Part shown: in pieces, positions 33,376-45,348 of the stretch
Position numbering within the stretch: position 1 is the stretch's first letter
Layout: each line of letters starts with the position of its first letter
DNA from: Spiroplasma endosymbiont of Diplazon laetatorius
Lineage (GTDB): Bacteria; Bacillota_I; Bacilli_A; Mycoplasmatales; Mycoplasmataceae
Length of the DNA stretch: 64,000 nt
Assembly: GCF_964019625.1 (NCBI RefSeq)
Contig: NZ_OZ026458.1
Coordinates: 682,001 to 746,000 of the forward strand
Direction: 5' to 3'
Translations under genes and position numbers: made by a program
The notes under the pieces: generated by a model
Database searches by the model: none
Told to the model about the DNA's origin: nothing
The model's input: only the letters and a program-made list of their open reading frames with translations

Positions 33376-33408
33376 AAAAAAAATGGCAATTACATAATAT
33401 TAATTGCC
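33376..33408 (-). terminator. Terminator of the hydrolase/ABC/RpiR operon
   Basis: Minus-strand stem GGCAATTA / TAATTGCC with eight-base loop, followed by A and a T8 run, just after the coiled-coil gene. Confidence 0.85.
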
Positions 33409-33409
33409 T

Positions 33410-33748
33410 TTATTTTTTAATTTTTTCAATTACTTCATCTAAAAATTCATTTATTTGTTGATCTCTATTGTTTATGAAGTGTGCATTTTTATCTAAAAAC
33501 TCTTCTAAATATTTAACAAATTCTAAAGGATTTTTTTCTATATTTAATAGAACATCTTCTATATCTTTTTTAAAATCATGAGCCAAAGTAATTGATTTAG
33601 ATATTATTATCTCTGCATTTTTTCTAGCTATTTCATATACACTTTTAGTTCTTTCCAAACCAGTTTTTGTATACTCTTCTCTCTTTTTGTAGTTTTCAAG
33701 TTCTTTTTCTAAAGACTCTATTTTCTTTTGTAGTTCAAAGTTATCCAT
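33410..33748 (-). CDS. Small coiled-coil protein, DivIVA-like
   Basis: 112 residues, almost entirely helical and charged, with a heptad pattern in residues 1-30 and a middle segment YEIARKNAEIIISKSITLAH that resembles the second coiled coil of DivIVA. The N-terminal membrane-binding part of true DivIVA is lacking. Start codon overlaps the stop of the RpiR gene by one base, so the two are co-translated. The DivIVA likeness is weak; a partner of the regulator is equally possible. Confidence 0.6.
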   Translation of the reverse strand: MDNFELQKKIESLEKELENYKKREEYTKTGLERTKSVYEIARKNAEIIISKSITLAHDFKKDIEDVLLNIEKNPLEFVKYLEEFLDKNAHFINNRDQQINEFLDEVIEKIKK

Positions 33749-34605
33749 TAGATTTTACCTTCAAAGTTTCAATTTAGAGATATTTCAGCTGTCTTTTTAA
33801 ATTTTTCTCTGTATTTTTCATTTTGACTAACAATTATATTAAATATTAAGTCAAATATAATCATTTCCCCAGGAACAGAAGATATTGAAGGATATTTTAT
33901 TTTGTCATTACTAATTGTTTGAGTTTCAATCAAACTTATTTTGTTTACATCAATTTCATTCTCTAAATGCTCAATTGTTATTTCTTTATCTGCTGTTAAA
34001 ACCAACATAGGAATGTTTTTGTTATAAGTTCACTTAATTGATTCAATTATTTCTTTTGTTCAACCCGTTCTTGTAATAAAGATTGCAAAGTCACTTTCAT
34101 CAAAAAATATTGTTCTTTGTACATAGTTGTGAATGTTTGAAACATTTTGAGCCATTATATTTATTCTTGATAAATTTAAAACAAAAGAACTAGCACTAAT
34201 TTGTTGTTGTTCTAAACCAAAAATAATAACTCTTTTTGAAGAGTATATTTTCTTAGATATTTCCTCTATTTCTTTTATATCAATACTGTTTAATGTTTCA
34301 TTAATAGTATAAATTGCAGCTCCTCTAACGTTATGAATTATTTCTTCTATAGTATTATTTTCTCCCAATTTATAATAACCACTTTGCATACGTGATTTTT
34401 CATAAACAAACATTTGAGTTGATTTAAAAGATTTAAATCCTAATTTTTGACAAACCCTTGTCATTGTTGAAGGACTTACATTACTTTCCTTTGAAACTTC
34501 TTGAATTGAGTGTGTACAGAAAAAATCTGGATCATTATTAATTAAGTTTAATATTGAACTTTCTGTAGAGTTTAATTTTCCATCTTCTAAATCTATTATT
34601 TTCAT
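33748..34605 (-). CDS. RpiR-family transcriptional regulator
   Basis: 285 residues. N-terminal helix-turn-helix (SIQEVSKESNVSPSTMTRVC with KLGFKSF after it) and a C-terminal SIS domain (RVIIFGLEQQQISASSFVLN), which in relatives binds phosphosugars. The start lies inside the 3' end of the upstream permease gene (10-bp overlap). Being inside the operon it probably regulates it, but no operator can be picked out. UGA codons read as Trp at 34062 region and after. Confidence 0.88.
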
Positions 34606-35624
34606 TTCTTATTTCCTTCTTTTTTCATAAGTCTTTTACTTTGAGCACTTTTTATATATCTAGAGTTTAAATCAGTTTCTTCAAGGTGTTTTTTTCTTAA
34701 CTCTTTTAGTTCACTGATACTTGAACATTTTTTAATATCTTTTATGTAATCAGAAGATAATTTAAGAACAACACTTGTTCCATAAATATCTACTTTTGTT
34801 TTTCTTACATTAACTATTATAAATGTTATTAAACAAAATGAAAGTATTAATATCATTGCATAAGTTACTGCAAATGGTATTGCAAGATTTTCACCCAATC
34901 TAAAGTCAACTTTATATTTACCATCAATTCCAGCATAGTTTAAATTTGTTGCATTAACTCATCCAGCTTGCATGACATTTAACATATATCTTTGAGGTAA
35001 AAAATACAAGATTATATTTAATCAAGAAATTTTAGCAATAACTTCATATGGGAAAGCACAACCAAGTAAGTTATATGAAAATAAGTATATTAAAGAAACA
35101 TATATAGTTCCTGTAATTGTTGATTTTACATATATGAATATTGAATAACTTATAATAACAGAAAGCAATCATAAACTAATTGCTCCAAAAATAAACATAG
35201 CTCAGTTAACTCCTGAAAATAATGATCTTTGATCGTTGAAAAATATTATTGTTAATAACATTAGTATTAATGTAATTACAAAATTTATTGTAAAGTTAGC
35301 TAAAATATTTGCTGCTGGCCTAATAAACACATTTAATCCAGTGTTATTTATCCTACCTATAAAACCAGTATTTTTATTATTAGAAAGTGTTCTGTGAAAT
35401 GTATGAACTCCGTTCCTAACTATTAAAGTACCTATAGCAGATGCAAATAAGAATGGGTTGTCACTTTTAAAAGTTAATCAAATAAATAATGTGAAAATAA
35501 CTAGAAAAACTCCCAAAAACATATTTATGGGAGAATATACAAAAGTCTTTAAAGATAATAAATATAAATCTCTAAAGGTTCTTAAGTTATTATGTAATTT
35601 TATTTGATTACTATTTTTTTTCAT
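34596..35624 (-). CDS. ABC-2 type permease
   Basis: 342 residues with six predicted membrane segments and cytoplasmic ends, resembling ABC-2 exporters (drug, lipid or polymer export). It shows paralogy to the next permease upstream: both have LPQRY(F/M)LN, MQAGW / MASGW and SAIG. The stop is TAA at 34596; the UGA at 34602 is Trp. The C-terminal ~70 residues are a charged tail (SISELKELRKKHLEE) similar to that of its partner. Confidence 0.8.
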
Positions 35625-36606
35625 TCCTTTGTTTACCTCTTAATATTTTTTTCTTTTCTTTTATTTCTGTTGTTAATTTTTTGATATCTAAGATATCATT
35701 TAATTCTTCAATTGAACTAGCTTTTTTAATACTTGAAATAATTGCCATATGTTTCATTGTGCTTGAATATTTTTGAAATTTCTTATTTTCATATTCAAAT
35801 TTTTTAACAAATATAAAGATAAGAGCAATAATAAGTATTACTATTATTGCAAAAGAAACTAAATAAGGTATTCAAAAGTTTCCATTATATCAAAAATCAT
35901 TTTCTTGCATTTTGATATCACCAACCCAGCCTGAAGCCATTATATTTAAGAAATATCTTTGTGGTAAGAAAAACCCGATTATCATAACAAATTTATTCTC
36001 TTCTAATAGGTTTCAAGGAATACCAAGACCCAAAAGAAACACTGGTAAAAAATAAAATAAGTTAGCAATTACTGAAGCTCATTCATATTTTTTTGTAGTA
36101 AAAACAATTATTAAAGCAATTAAGTTTGAAGATATGGAAAGCAATAAGAATCCAAGCAAGAATATAAATCAATTTATATTCCCTAAGTATATTCTTTGAT
36201 TTGCAAAAAGCATACCAATTGCAAACATAAATATAGCAACAATTATATTTACTAATTGATTAAATAATATTATAGTTCCAAAAACGAAAGTTTTAGATAT
36301 ACTTGTTGAAAACAATTTTTCAAAAAACAATGTATGTTTAAAGTCATATAAAGTTTTAACAAAATTAAATAAGCAGTTTCTAATAACACTAATACCGATC
36401 GCACTAGCTAAAATAAAGTCATCAATTTTAACAATTGATTCGCCCTCTGTACTTTCACCAACAGGTGCATTTTTGAAAGCAAGTCATATAATAAGTGTTA
36501 AAGTAGTTATTATTCAACCAGAAAAAATTACAAAAGCGTCTTTTTTGTAATTTGAAAGTTGCATTGAAAATATTATTTTAAAAACACTTCATCTAGTTGA
36601 TCTCAT
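35611..36606 (-). CDS. ABC-2 type permease
   Basis: 331 residues, six membrane segments, paralogue of the downstream permease (shared LPQRYFLNIMASGW and a C-terminal SIKKASSIEELNDI tail). The two probably form a heterodimer with the ATPase encoded just upstream. Overlaps the next gene by 14 bp. Confidence 0.8.
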
Positions 36607-36617
36607 AATAACTCCTT

Positions 36618-37898
36618 CTATTTATTTTTACGTTCTTGTTTTTGTTGTTTTTTAATTATTTTATTTTCAAGTTTCATAACCTTGATTTCTTCTTGAATAT
36701 ATTTTTTCTTCAAAGCAGAAAGTTGTTCTAACTCTTTTTTTGATAGCTGAGCAGTTAACTCAGTTGCATAGGCTATATATTTATTAGATTTAAAACTTTT
36801 ATATAAATCATGAGTTAAGTAATTTAAAAACTTTTCAGTTTTTGTAAAAAACATTAAAGCTGATTTTTTATACTTAACTTTAGGATCTAACTTATTTATT
36901 TTTTTCTTAGTATTTTTAAATATTTTTATAAGCATTTTAGTATGTAAAATAACTTGATCAATATTTTTTCTGTTTATAGCAGTTGAAAGTAAGTGTTCAA
37001 GAATGCTGTGTAACTCATTTAAGTGAAAATCTATATTTCTTATTTCAATTATGTATGGTTCATTTTCAAAATCAGCATTTTTTTCTAAGAAAATATTATA
37101 CTTATCTCTAAATAACTCTACATTAGTTTCAAATTTTTTAATTATAGGTTTAAATAAAGGATCTGGTTTAACTGTTATTTCATTTTCTTTAATAGCATCC
37201 ATTATGCTTAAAGAATATTTTTCAAAAGTTAAATTTTTATCTCAATCAGTTATGTAGTCATCAGATATAATAAATCCTGTTTCTAAAACTATAACTCTTT
37301 GACAAAGTATTTCAAAAGTTGAATCATCAGGTGAAATAACTACAAATGTTGCGTTGTTTTCTTCTTTGTATTCTCTTAAAAAATTAAGAATTTTTATTTT
37401 AAAGTCCAATCCTATAGATGAAGAAACTTCATCTAAAACAACAAGTTCTGGTTTATTTATTATGGCTAAAGCAATAGAAAATAATTGTAATCAAGAAGTA
37501 TTACATGATGTTAGAGTTTTATTTCATCTTGATTCAATACCAAAAACATTAACTATATCATCTATTCATTTTTTATCATTTACATTGTGAATATTTTTGT
37601 ATAAATTGAATACTTCTTTTACAGTAAAACCATCAGGTCATGAAGTTTGTCTAAACTGAAACCCTATGTTTGCCATAACATTATCATCACTAAAGTTATA
37701 TTCAATAACTCCTCCAGATTGTTTGATTTGACTTGCTATCAATCTACCTAAAACACTTTTTCCAGATTGATTAGGTCCAATTATAGCAACCCCTTCTCCT
37801 TTATAAATTTTTAAGTTAATTTTTTTTATAGCTCAAACTGTTTTATTAAAAATTTTAGAGACATTCTCTAATGATACGCATAATTCTTTGTTTTCCAT
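36618..37898 (-). CDS. ABC transporter ATPase with altered signature motif and C-terminal extension
   Basis: 426 residues. Residues 1-220 are an ABC ATPase: Walker A GPNQSGKS (41-48), Q-loop NIGFQFRQ, Walker B LVVLDEVSS. The signature motif, normally LSGGQ, reads LTSCNTSWLQLF, lacking both glycines. The D-loop and switch region (VVISPDD, without the usual His) are also changed. A 200-residue helical, Lys-rich C-terminal extension follows. ATP hydrolysis may be weak or depend on a partner. It belongs with the two permeases below it. Confidence 0.82.
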
Positions 37899-37916
37899 TT
37901 TTAAATATCTCCTTTG

Positions 37917-38849
37917 TTATTTGTTTATAAAATTATATACAAGTTTTCAATACATTTCTGTATGTAAAAGTTGTGTTCTTATGTGTTCTCCTGTTTGAAA
38001 AATATGCAAAACATCTTTTGCATCTAAAACTTTTCTTAGGTTATAAAATTTTTCACTATCTTGATAATCAGTAACAACATCTTTTTTAGAATGAAGATAA
38101 AGTATTGGGAAAGTTTTTTCACATAACGCTATCTTATAAGTTAATGTGTCTTGATCTATATTTATTTTATATTTATTATTATATACTTTATAAACTTCCT
38201 CTAATACCTTATCTAAAATATTTCCTATAATAGGACCACCTATTGAATTGATTATTCTTTTTAAAACTTTTTTAGTTTCAAAATAGGGAGAGTCTGCAAC
38301 TCCAAATTTAACATTAAATTTTTTACACTCTTCAGATAAAGCAAATCTATTTACAGTATGTGCTCCCATTGAAAAACCAATTAAACCAAATTCTTTTCCT
38401 TTTAATTGTTCTTTAACAAAAGTTATTGCACTTAATAAATCTTTTTCTTCATTTATACCCATTGTTATAAGAGCATCATCTGACTCTCCATGATTTCTAA
38501 AGTCGAAAGAAAAAATATTATATCCAAGTTTATTAAAATAGTAACTTGCTATTGTAGAAGATTCTTTAGAAGAAGAAAAACCATGACAAGCAATTATTCA
38601 TTTATTTGTTTTAACTTCATTTAAGTGATAAATACCTACCAAATTTTTTGTATCAAAAGATTTAAATTCAACTCTTTTAAAGTTTCTCACATCTAAGTTT
38701 AAAACTTCTTCATCTTTAGTTTCTTCAAAAACAGCTTGTTGGTATAAACTAAGTAAATTAATATAACCATTGTTTTTATAAATATCAAAGTTATCTCTAT
38801 TTCTGTTATTGATCATATCAATTACTTTTTGAATTATTTTTTCGTTCAT
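37917..38849 (-). CDS. Alpha/beta hydrolase
   Basis: 310 residues. ACHGFSSSKES forms the oxyanion region, Ser160 in IGFSMGAH is the nucleophile, and Asp in SKKDVVTD plus His in GEHIRTQ complete a plausible triad. Resembles the serine hydrolases common in Spiroplasma (esterase/acylglycerol lipase type). First gene of the ABC/RpiR operon; TATACT at 38877-38882 is a possible -10. Confidence 0.85.
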
Positions 38850-38881
38850 TTTTTTTATACCCCTTGCTTACTTAATAGTAT

Positions 38882-38911
38882 AAAAAAAATCTACATAAAT
38901 GTAGATTTTTT
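38882..38911 (-). terminator. Terminator of the opp operon
   Basis: Stem AAAATCTACAT / ATGTAGATTTT with a two-base loop plus flanking A/T tracts, 11 bp after the oppA stop. Confidence 0.85.
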
Positions 38912-38921
38912 AAAATATTTA

Positions 38922-41258
38922 TTAGTTAGATTTTATTGGATTTCCATTTTCGTCAGTTTTCACTTTTCAATGAGCACCTTTTCTGTTTTTAATTCAATCT
39001 TCACTAACTATTTTTTTAGCCTTTTCATAAGCTTCTAAAGAATCTTTATAATATTCTCTGTTCCCTAATTGTGAATCCATTTCAACATTATAAAGTTTAA
39101 ATTGAGCTGTACCAAATGATTCATATGATTTTGTATATGGTTTTAAGTAGTTAACAGTTCAAACTTTAGGCATTGCTTTTGTATATAAAGGTAAAGCAAG
39201 GAATTGATCATAGAAGAAATTGTATTCTTGTTCAGCAAAACCTTTATATCTTGCATCTGGTTCACTAACTTGTGTATCAACTTGTTTGTAACCTTCTGAA
39301 TAAGATTCAAAAGCACTTAGTAAATCTTTTGTAGCTTTTGTTTTTAACTCAGGGTTTGCCAATACATAATTATTTCCTTCAACAGTACCTTCATAAGATG
39401 ATTCTCCATTAGATTTTTTACTTTTGAATAATCTTGAAGTCCCATTATATCCTCTATATGGACCAGTTAAAGTAACTGTTTCCAAGAAAGATGATGGATC
39501 TTTGTAGTCAGGAGATCAACCACTCATGAATAAGTCAGTTGCTCCTTTTGAACCTTCAGTTTTATATTCATCTGTTGATGACATTGTTTTTGTTTCAATG
39601 TAAATAGGATTACCACTTTTTGCATTGAATTTTTTCATCATTAGATTTATATAAGGGTTCATAGAAGTGTTATTTGAAGGTGAAAGAATAAGTTTTAGAA
39701 CAACTCTTTCTCCTTGATAACCTTTAATTTCTGTTGTTTGTATATCATTTTCATTAATAAAAGTTTTAATATCTTCTACTAGTTTTGCTTCTGATTTATT
39801 AACTAATTCTTGGCTTTTTCCCATATATGGGTCTTGACCATCATCTAAAACAGTTAAATTATTTGAAGCTTCAACAGAACTATTTTTTGTAGTGTTTTCT
39901 ACATATTCTGCTGCAACATATTTTGTATAATCTACTCCAAGATGTTCAGATACACCTGTTCCTGTATAAGTATTTCTTAACATTTGAGATTTACCTGGTT
40001 TACCATCTTCACCTAATTCATCAATAGTTTTTGAAAAGTATCTAACAAATTCTGATCTATCTAAAGCAGTAGACATATAAGCTCTTGCATCTTTAGATTG
40101 TAATAATTTCGAAGCACTTAAAGCTCTTTGTTTTTCTGCAGCTCCCGCACTACCATCAATATTTGCATTATAGTAGTTGTAAACTAACAAATATGAACCA
40201 GCTTTATCTGGTGACTGAATTTCATATGCAGATCCAAAGTTTGGATTTTCATATGCTTCTCCACCTTTACCTATATATTTATTTCAACCTTTTAAGTCAT
40301 CTGATTTAAGTTCAAATCAAGAAGATGAACCAGATTCAAATAAAGTTCTTTCTTTTGAAGCAGAAGCTCCATCCACATAGTTAAAGTGTAATTCTTCAAT
40401 ATTTGTACTATCTTTTAATGCATAGTGATTATTTTTCTTAAGTATTATTTCAGAGTTTGCATCAGCTTGATAAGTATAATATGCTCCATTAAATAAAGCA
40501 TCTTGATATTTAACGACAGCATCCTTGTATGAATCTGGTATTGGTGAGAACACTGAATAAGTAAGTAAACTTTCAAAGTATGGTGCTTGTTTAGTAAGTT
40601 CAAATACTATTGTATCGTTTGAACCATCTTTTTGACCAGCATGTATACCAAAATATTTACCATCACTTGTTTGTGTTTTTCCTCTAATAATATCTTTTGC
40701 TTCTTCTTCTTTATCATCTTTAAATAATTGTTGAACTTCAGCTCCACCTTGTATAAATGAAACTCATAATTCAGAAACGTCTGAATTATTTGAAGGATTT
40801 AAAGCATATTCTGCTGCACTTAAAACACCATCAAGAACTATATTTTCTCTATTAGCTTCGACAATATTTCCCTTTGTATTAACTCAATTCATTTCTCTCA
40901 TTGCATAAGTTCATTTTCTACCACCGTCTTCCATTTTACCAACGTGACCCTTTGAACCATTTTCTTCTCCATATTCACTTATTGCTAGAGAACCAAATAT
41001 TCTTCCATATTGATCAGTTGATAAGAATGTGTCATAAGTATTAGATCATATTCTTGAATCTTCTGCTTGCATAGAGTGAGCTGTATTTCAACTTGAAACG
41101 TTTAAAGTATAGTTTCCATAATATTTAGTTTTATCAACTATTCTGTTTAAAATTGCATCAAAAGAAGCAGCCCCACAAGAAACAACAGAAGATGAGATCA
41201 TTGTTGTTGCAAGTCCTAAACCTAGTAGTCCAAGTGTTTTTTTATATCATATTGACAT
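38922..41258 (-). CDS. oppA: Oligopeptide ABC transporter substrate-binding lipoprotein
   Basis: 778 residues. Lipobox SSSVVSC. The solute-binding family 5 fold is supported by SALDRSEFVRYFSK, FELTKQAPYFESLLTYSVFSP, SGWSPDYKDPSSFLETV and YPYTKAMP-like ends (LALPLYTKAMPKVW). It captures peptides outside the cell for OppBCDF. Longer than the ~550-residue E. coli OppA, as is common in mollicutes. Last gene of the operon. Confidence 0.9.
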
Positions 41259-41278
41259 TTTAATCTTCCTTTCGTTGT

Positions 41279-43441
41279 TTATTTCTTTACTAATTTCTTA
41301 ATTTCTTTAATTTCTCTTTTATTAGCTCAAACAAAATGATCTTTTGTTATTTCTTTAAAGTAAGGTAAATCAAAGATGTAATCTTTGTGTTCTTCTTCTG
41401 CATCATAAACCACTAACTTAGTTTGTTTTGCAAGATCGGGTTCTGGAATTGGAATTGCAGATAATAGCGCTCTTGTATAAGGGTGAAGAGGATTTTTAAA
41501 TAACTCTTCTGCTGGTGCAATTTCAACTATTTGTCCATGATAGATAACTGCAATTCTGTCAGCAATGTGACGAACAACAGATAGGTCATGGGCAACAAAG
41601 ACATAAGTAATTCCTAATTCTTCTTGGAATTTTTTAAATAAGTTCAATACCTGAGCTCTAATTGAAACGTCAAGAGCAGATATTGGTTCATCAGCAACAA
41701 TAACTTTTGGTCTCATTGCTAAACTTCTAGCAATACCAACACGTTGTCTTTGACCTCCTGAGAATTCATGAGGATATCTTGATAAATGTTCTGGAAGTAA
41801 TCCAACTGCATTTATAAGTTTTAAGATTATGTGTTTTTTAACCTTAGCAGGTGTTGCTTCATCTAAAGTAATTCTTTCATTTGGGTTTGCTTCGTTATAT
41901 TCTCTTACATATAACTCTCTTGCCTCTTCACCTTTGTAAAGGTCAGGGAAGTTTTCCATACCCTCTGCAATGATTTCTTCAATAGCCATTCTATCATTTA
42001 GTGATGAACCTGGATCTTGGAAAATCATTTGAATATTTCTTCTGTTTTCTCTTTTTTGTTGTTTTGATTGAACTTTAAATAAGTATGAATCTTTGATTAT
42101 TTCATCAATTGAAGGTAAATCTAAGAATTCTGTTAATTCAACAAATGAATCTATTTCTTCTTGTGTATATGAAATTTCAATACCTTTTCAAGCATAGAAA
42201 GTTTCAATTGATTCTCTATCTTTTACGATGTTTCTTTCAACAATTTTTGAAATATATTTAAATTCTTTTTTAAGTTCTTCTAATTTAGTTTCATTTACAT
42301 TTCCCTCTTTTGAAACCAATTCTTTAATAGAGTTTTCAAAATCAGTATTTTTTAGTTTTGAAGCTAAAGATTTAACTTTTTCACTTACAACTTTTTCTTC
42401 TGATAAAGTTTTTAATATTTCTTTACTTGCACTTAAGTTCAAGTTTTTCTTTGATCAGAAATCTCTAATAAAGAAATCTAATTTTTTATATTCTTTATCA
42501 GATGAATCAGCACCATTGTCTTTCATGATTTGGAATTGTTTTAAACATTCCTCAAAGAATTCATTTCTGTTTACATAAATTAATTTATTGTAATAATCAA
42601 TGAATTTTTGTCTTCTGTTCATTGGTGATGATAAAGCATGTAATTGGAATTGTAATGATTTTGCTCATTCCAATTTAGATAAAAATTCTTTTTGGTTGTC
42701 TGTAACAACTTTTCATAATCAAAGAATTTTTTTAACAACTGATTCCATTTTTGAAGCTTCAACTATTTCAATTGAATCTCTATATGATGCAATTTCTTGA
42801 ATTTGCACATAAATTTCATCAGCATTTTCTTTCATAGAAATAATAGTTTCTCTTGTTTCTTTTAGTTTTGAAAGAACTGATTTTTCAAGTTCTTTTGAAA
42901 CTTCAGGAACATAAGAATTTAAATTATCTACGAATTTGATCATTCTATCTTCGTTTTTAAGAATAGAATTAATATATTTTAAGTTTTCTAATAAGATATC
43001 TTTTAAGTATTTCAATTTTGAACCTTTAGCAAATTTCTCTAAATCTTTGTGAGTTAATTCTCTTGGATTTTCTAAGAAATTTTCATATAAAGCTTTAAGA
43101 CCATCTAGTCTTGATTGAATTTCTTTTGAAGTAATATTCATTTTAAATGTCATATTATCAAGTTTTTTTGATATCTCTTTGTTTAATGTGTATAAACTTG
43201 TTGGTCTTCCTGCAACAATGTTGTCATCCATATAGATGGCACCATCTTTTAATGGTTGTACACCAACTATTGCTCTACCAATTGTAGTTTTTCCACTTCC
43301 TGATTCTCCTACTAAACCAAATATTTCACCACGGTAGATGTCAAAACTAGTTTCTTTAACAGCTCTAAATTTTTTACCTTTTGCACGGAATTCTATTACT
43401 AAATCCCTAATGTTTAAAAGTACATCTTTGTTTACTGACAT
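41279..43441 (-). CDS. oppF: Oligopeptide ABC transporter ATPase OppF, with large internal insertion
   Basis: 720 residues, roughly twice the normal length. Walker A GESGSGKT at 45-52; the Q-loop [10 protein letters not shown] comes only at about 475; signature [16 protein letters not shown], Walker [13 protein letters not shown] and the OppF C-terminus ([15 protein letters not shown]) follow. The ~370 residues between Walker A and Q-loop are helical, charged and coiled-coil-like. Q-loop onwards is normal, so the enzyme is probably active. Confidence 0.93.
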
Positions 43442-43445
43442 AGTT

Positions 43446-45335
43446 TTATCCTACCTTTTCTGCTTCTTCAATACGTTTACGTAAGTCTTTTAATATATTT
43501 GGTTTTTCCACTTTTGGAGAACGTGGGTCTAATAATCATGTTTTTGCAAAATGAGTATCAGTAACTTTGAACATTGGAGGTTGTTTAATGTAATCTAATT
43601 CCAATGCATATTTGTTTCTTGGAGCAAATGCATCACCTATTATTTCATTAAATAATGATGGCGGTGTTCCTTCGATTGAGAATAAGTCATCTCCTTTTTT
43701 ACCTAATTGAGGTAATGAAGATAATAATGCTCAAGTATATGGATGTTTTGGATCATCAAAGATTTCTCTTGCTGTTCCTACTTCAATTATTTGTCCAGCA
43801 TACATAACTGCAACTCTATCTGCAATTTTTGCAACAACTCCTAAGTCGTGAGTAATAAATACTACTGAGAATTTGTATTCAGCTTGTAATTCTTTAATCA
43901 AGTCTAAGATTTGAGCTTGAATTGTAACGTCAAGCGCAGTTGTTGGTTCGTCACAAATTAATATTTTTGGTCTTGCAGCAAGAGCAATTGCAATAACAAC
44001 TCTTTGACGCATACCTCCAGAATATCTTCCTGGAATATCTTTGAAACGTTTTTCAGGATTTGGTATTCCAACTTTTCTTAGCAATTCAATTGCTTCTTCT
44101 TTAGCTTCTTTTCTGTTTAAACCAACTTGTTTTCTTAATACCTCTGTGATTTGGAATCCTACAGGTAATAATGGGTTTAAAGAAGTCATAGGATCTTGGA
44201 AAATTGTTGAAATAGTTTTTCCTCTTAATTGTCTAATTTCTTTTAAAGCCTTTACTTTATTAACTAAATCAGTGTTTTTGATTCTTTTTCAGTCAACTAA
44301 AATGTTATTAAAGTGATCTTTATCTAAAGTATTTTTTTCGATAATTGATAAACAAATCTCTTGTAATTCGTTTTCAAATCTATTTAAGTAGTCTTTGTTT
44401 GCAAAGTACTTAACAGCAAAATCTTTTTCTTCTTCTGTTCATTGCTCTTCAGTTTCAATAAATTTTTCTATCATTGAAGTAATTTTTGAAACAGTATTTC
44501 TGTTACTCATACTTAATGGTTTAACTTTATTAATATCCATTTCTAATTTTAGGATTTTTTCTAATTTTAAAGTAACTAATTCATCTCTTTTTGAATCACT
44601 ATTAATTAAATTAATAGTTTCTTCAACAGCTTTAATTTTTAACTCTGTTTTAATTATTTTGTTAGCATGTCTATTGCTTCCACCAAAACCAATGTTTTCA
44701 TTTAAAACATTTAGTTGTTGTTTTCTTTTTTCTAATAATATATTGTATTTATTATTATTAATTTCTTTAGTAGATGAAATTGTAGCTTCGTCTAGTAAGC
44801 GAGAGTTTAACTCTTCTGTTATATCTTGTAATTGTTGTTTTAAACGATTTAAAATTGTTTCATTTTGTTCTGATTCAATTTGTTTTTCTAATCTTAATTT
44901 TTTTAATTCTTGTCTTTCTAAATCTCCAATATATTTGGGATTTAATTTATATAATTCTTTGATTTCTTTTAAAATTTCTTTTATTTTTTCATTATTTACT
45001 TTTAATACACTTTTAATAACATCTTTTGATATTAAAGGACTTTGTAAGTTAACTATGTCTATAGGTTCTTTAAAGTATGCCCCTTCATCTGAAAGAGTTT
45101 CTTTGTTAGGTCTATAAACAATAGAACCATTACTTACTCAACCATTTGCTTCTAACATTCCTGTGAATGTTTTTGTAATAACTGATTTACCACTTCCAGA
45201 TTCTCCTACGATTGCAAGGATTTCTTGGTCATATAAATCTAAATCAACATTTCTAATAGCAGTTAAAAAATTACCTCTAACTTGGAATTTAACTTCCATG
45301 TCACGAACAGATATAATTCTATTTTCTTTGTTCAT
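43446..45335 (-). CDS. oppD: Oligopeptide ABC transporter ATPase OppD, with large internal insertion
   Basis: 629 residues. Walker A GESGSGKS at 44-51; Q-loop TIFQDPMTSLNPL near 380; signature YSGGMRQRVVIAIALA, Walker B ILICDEPTTALD, HPYTWALLSSLP. About 290 inserted residues, strongly coiled-coil (EKQIESEQNETILNRLKQQL), lie between Walker A and the Q-loop. OppF has an insert in the same place, so the two may pack together. Confidence 0.93.
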
Positions 45336-45348
45336 AATTTTTTACTTC

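Noticed and set aside
44395-45117. Plus-strand frame of 240 codons rich in Ser/Phe/Leu
   Set aside because: It is antisense to the coiled-coil insertion of OppD; its length reflects the rarity of stop codons opposite Lys/Glu-rich sequence.
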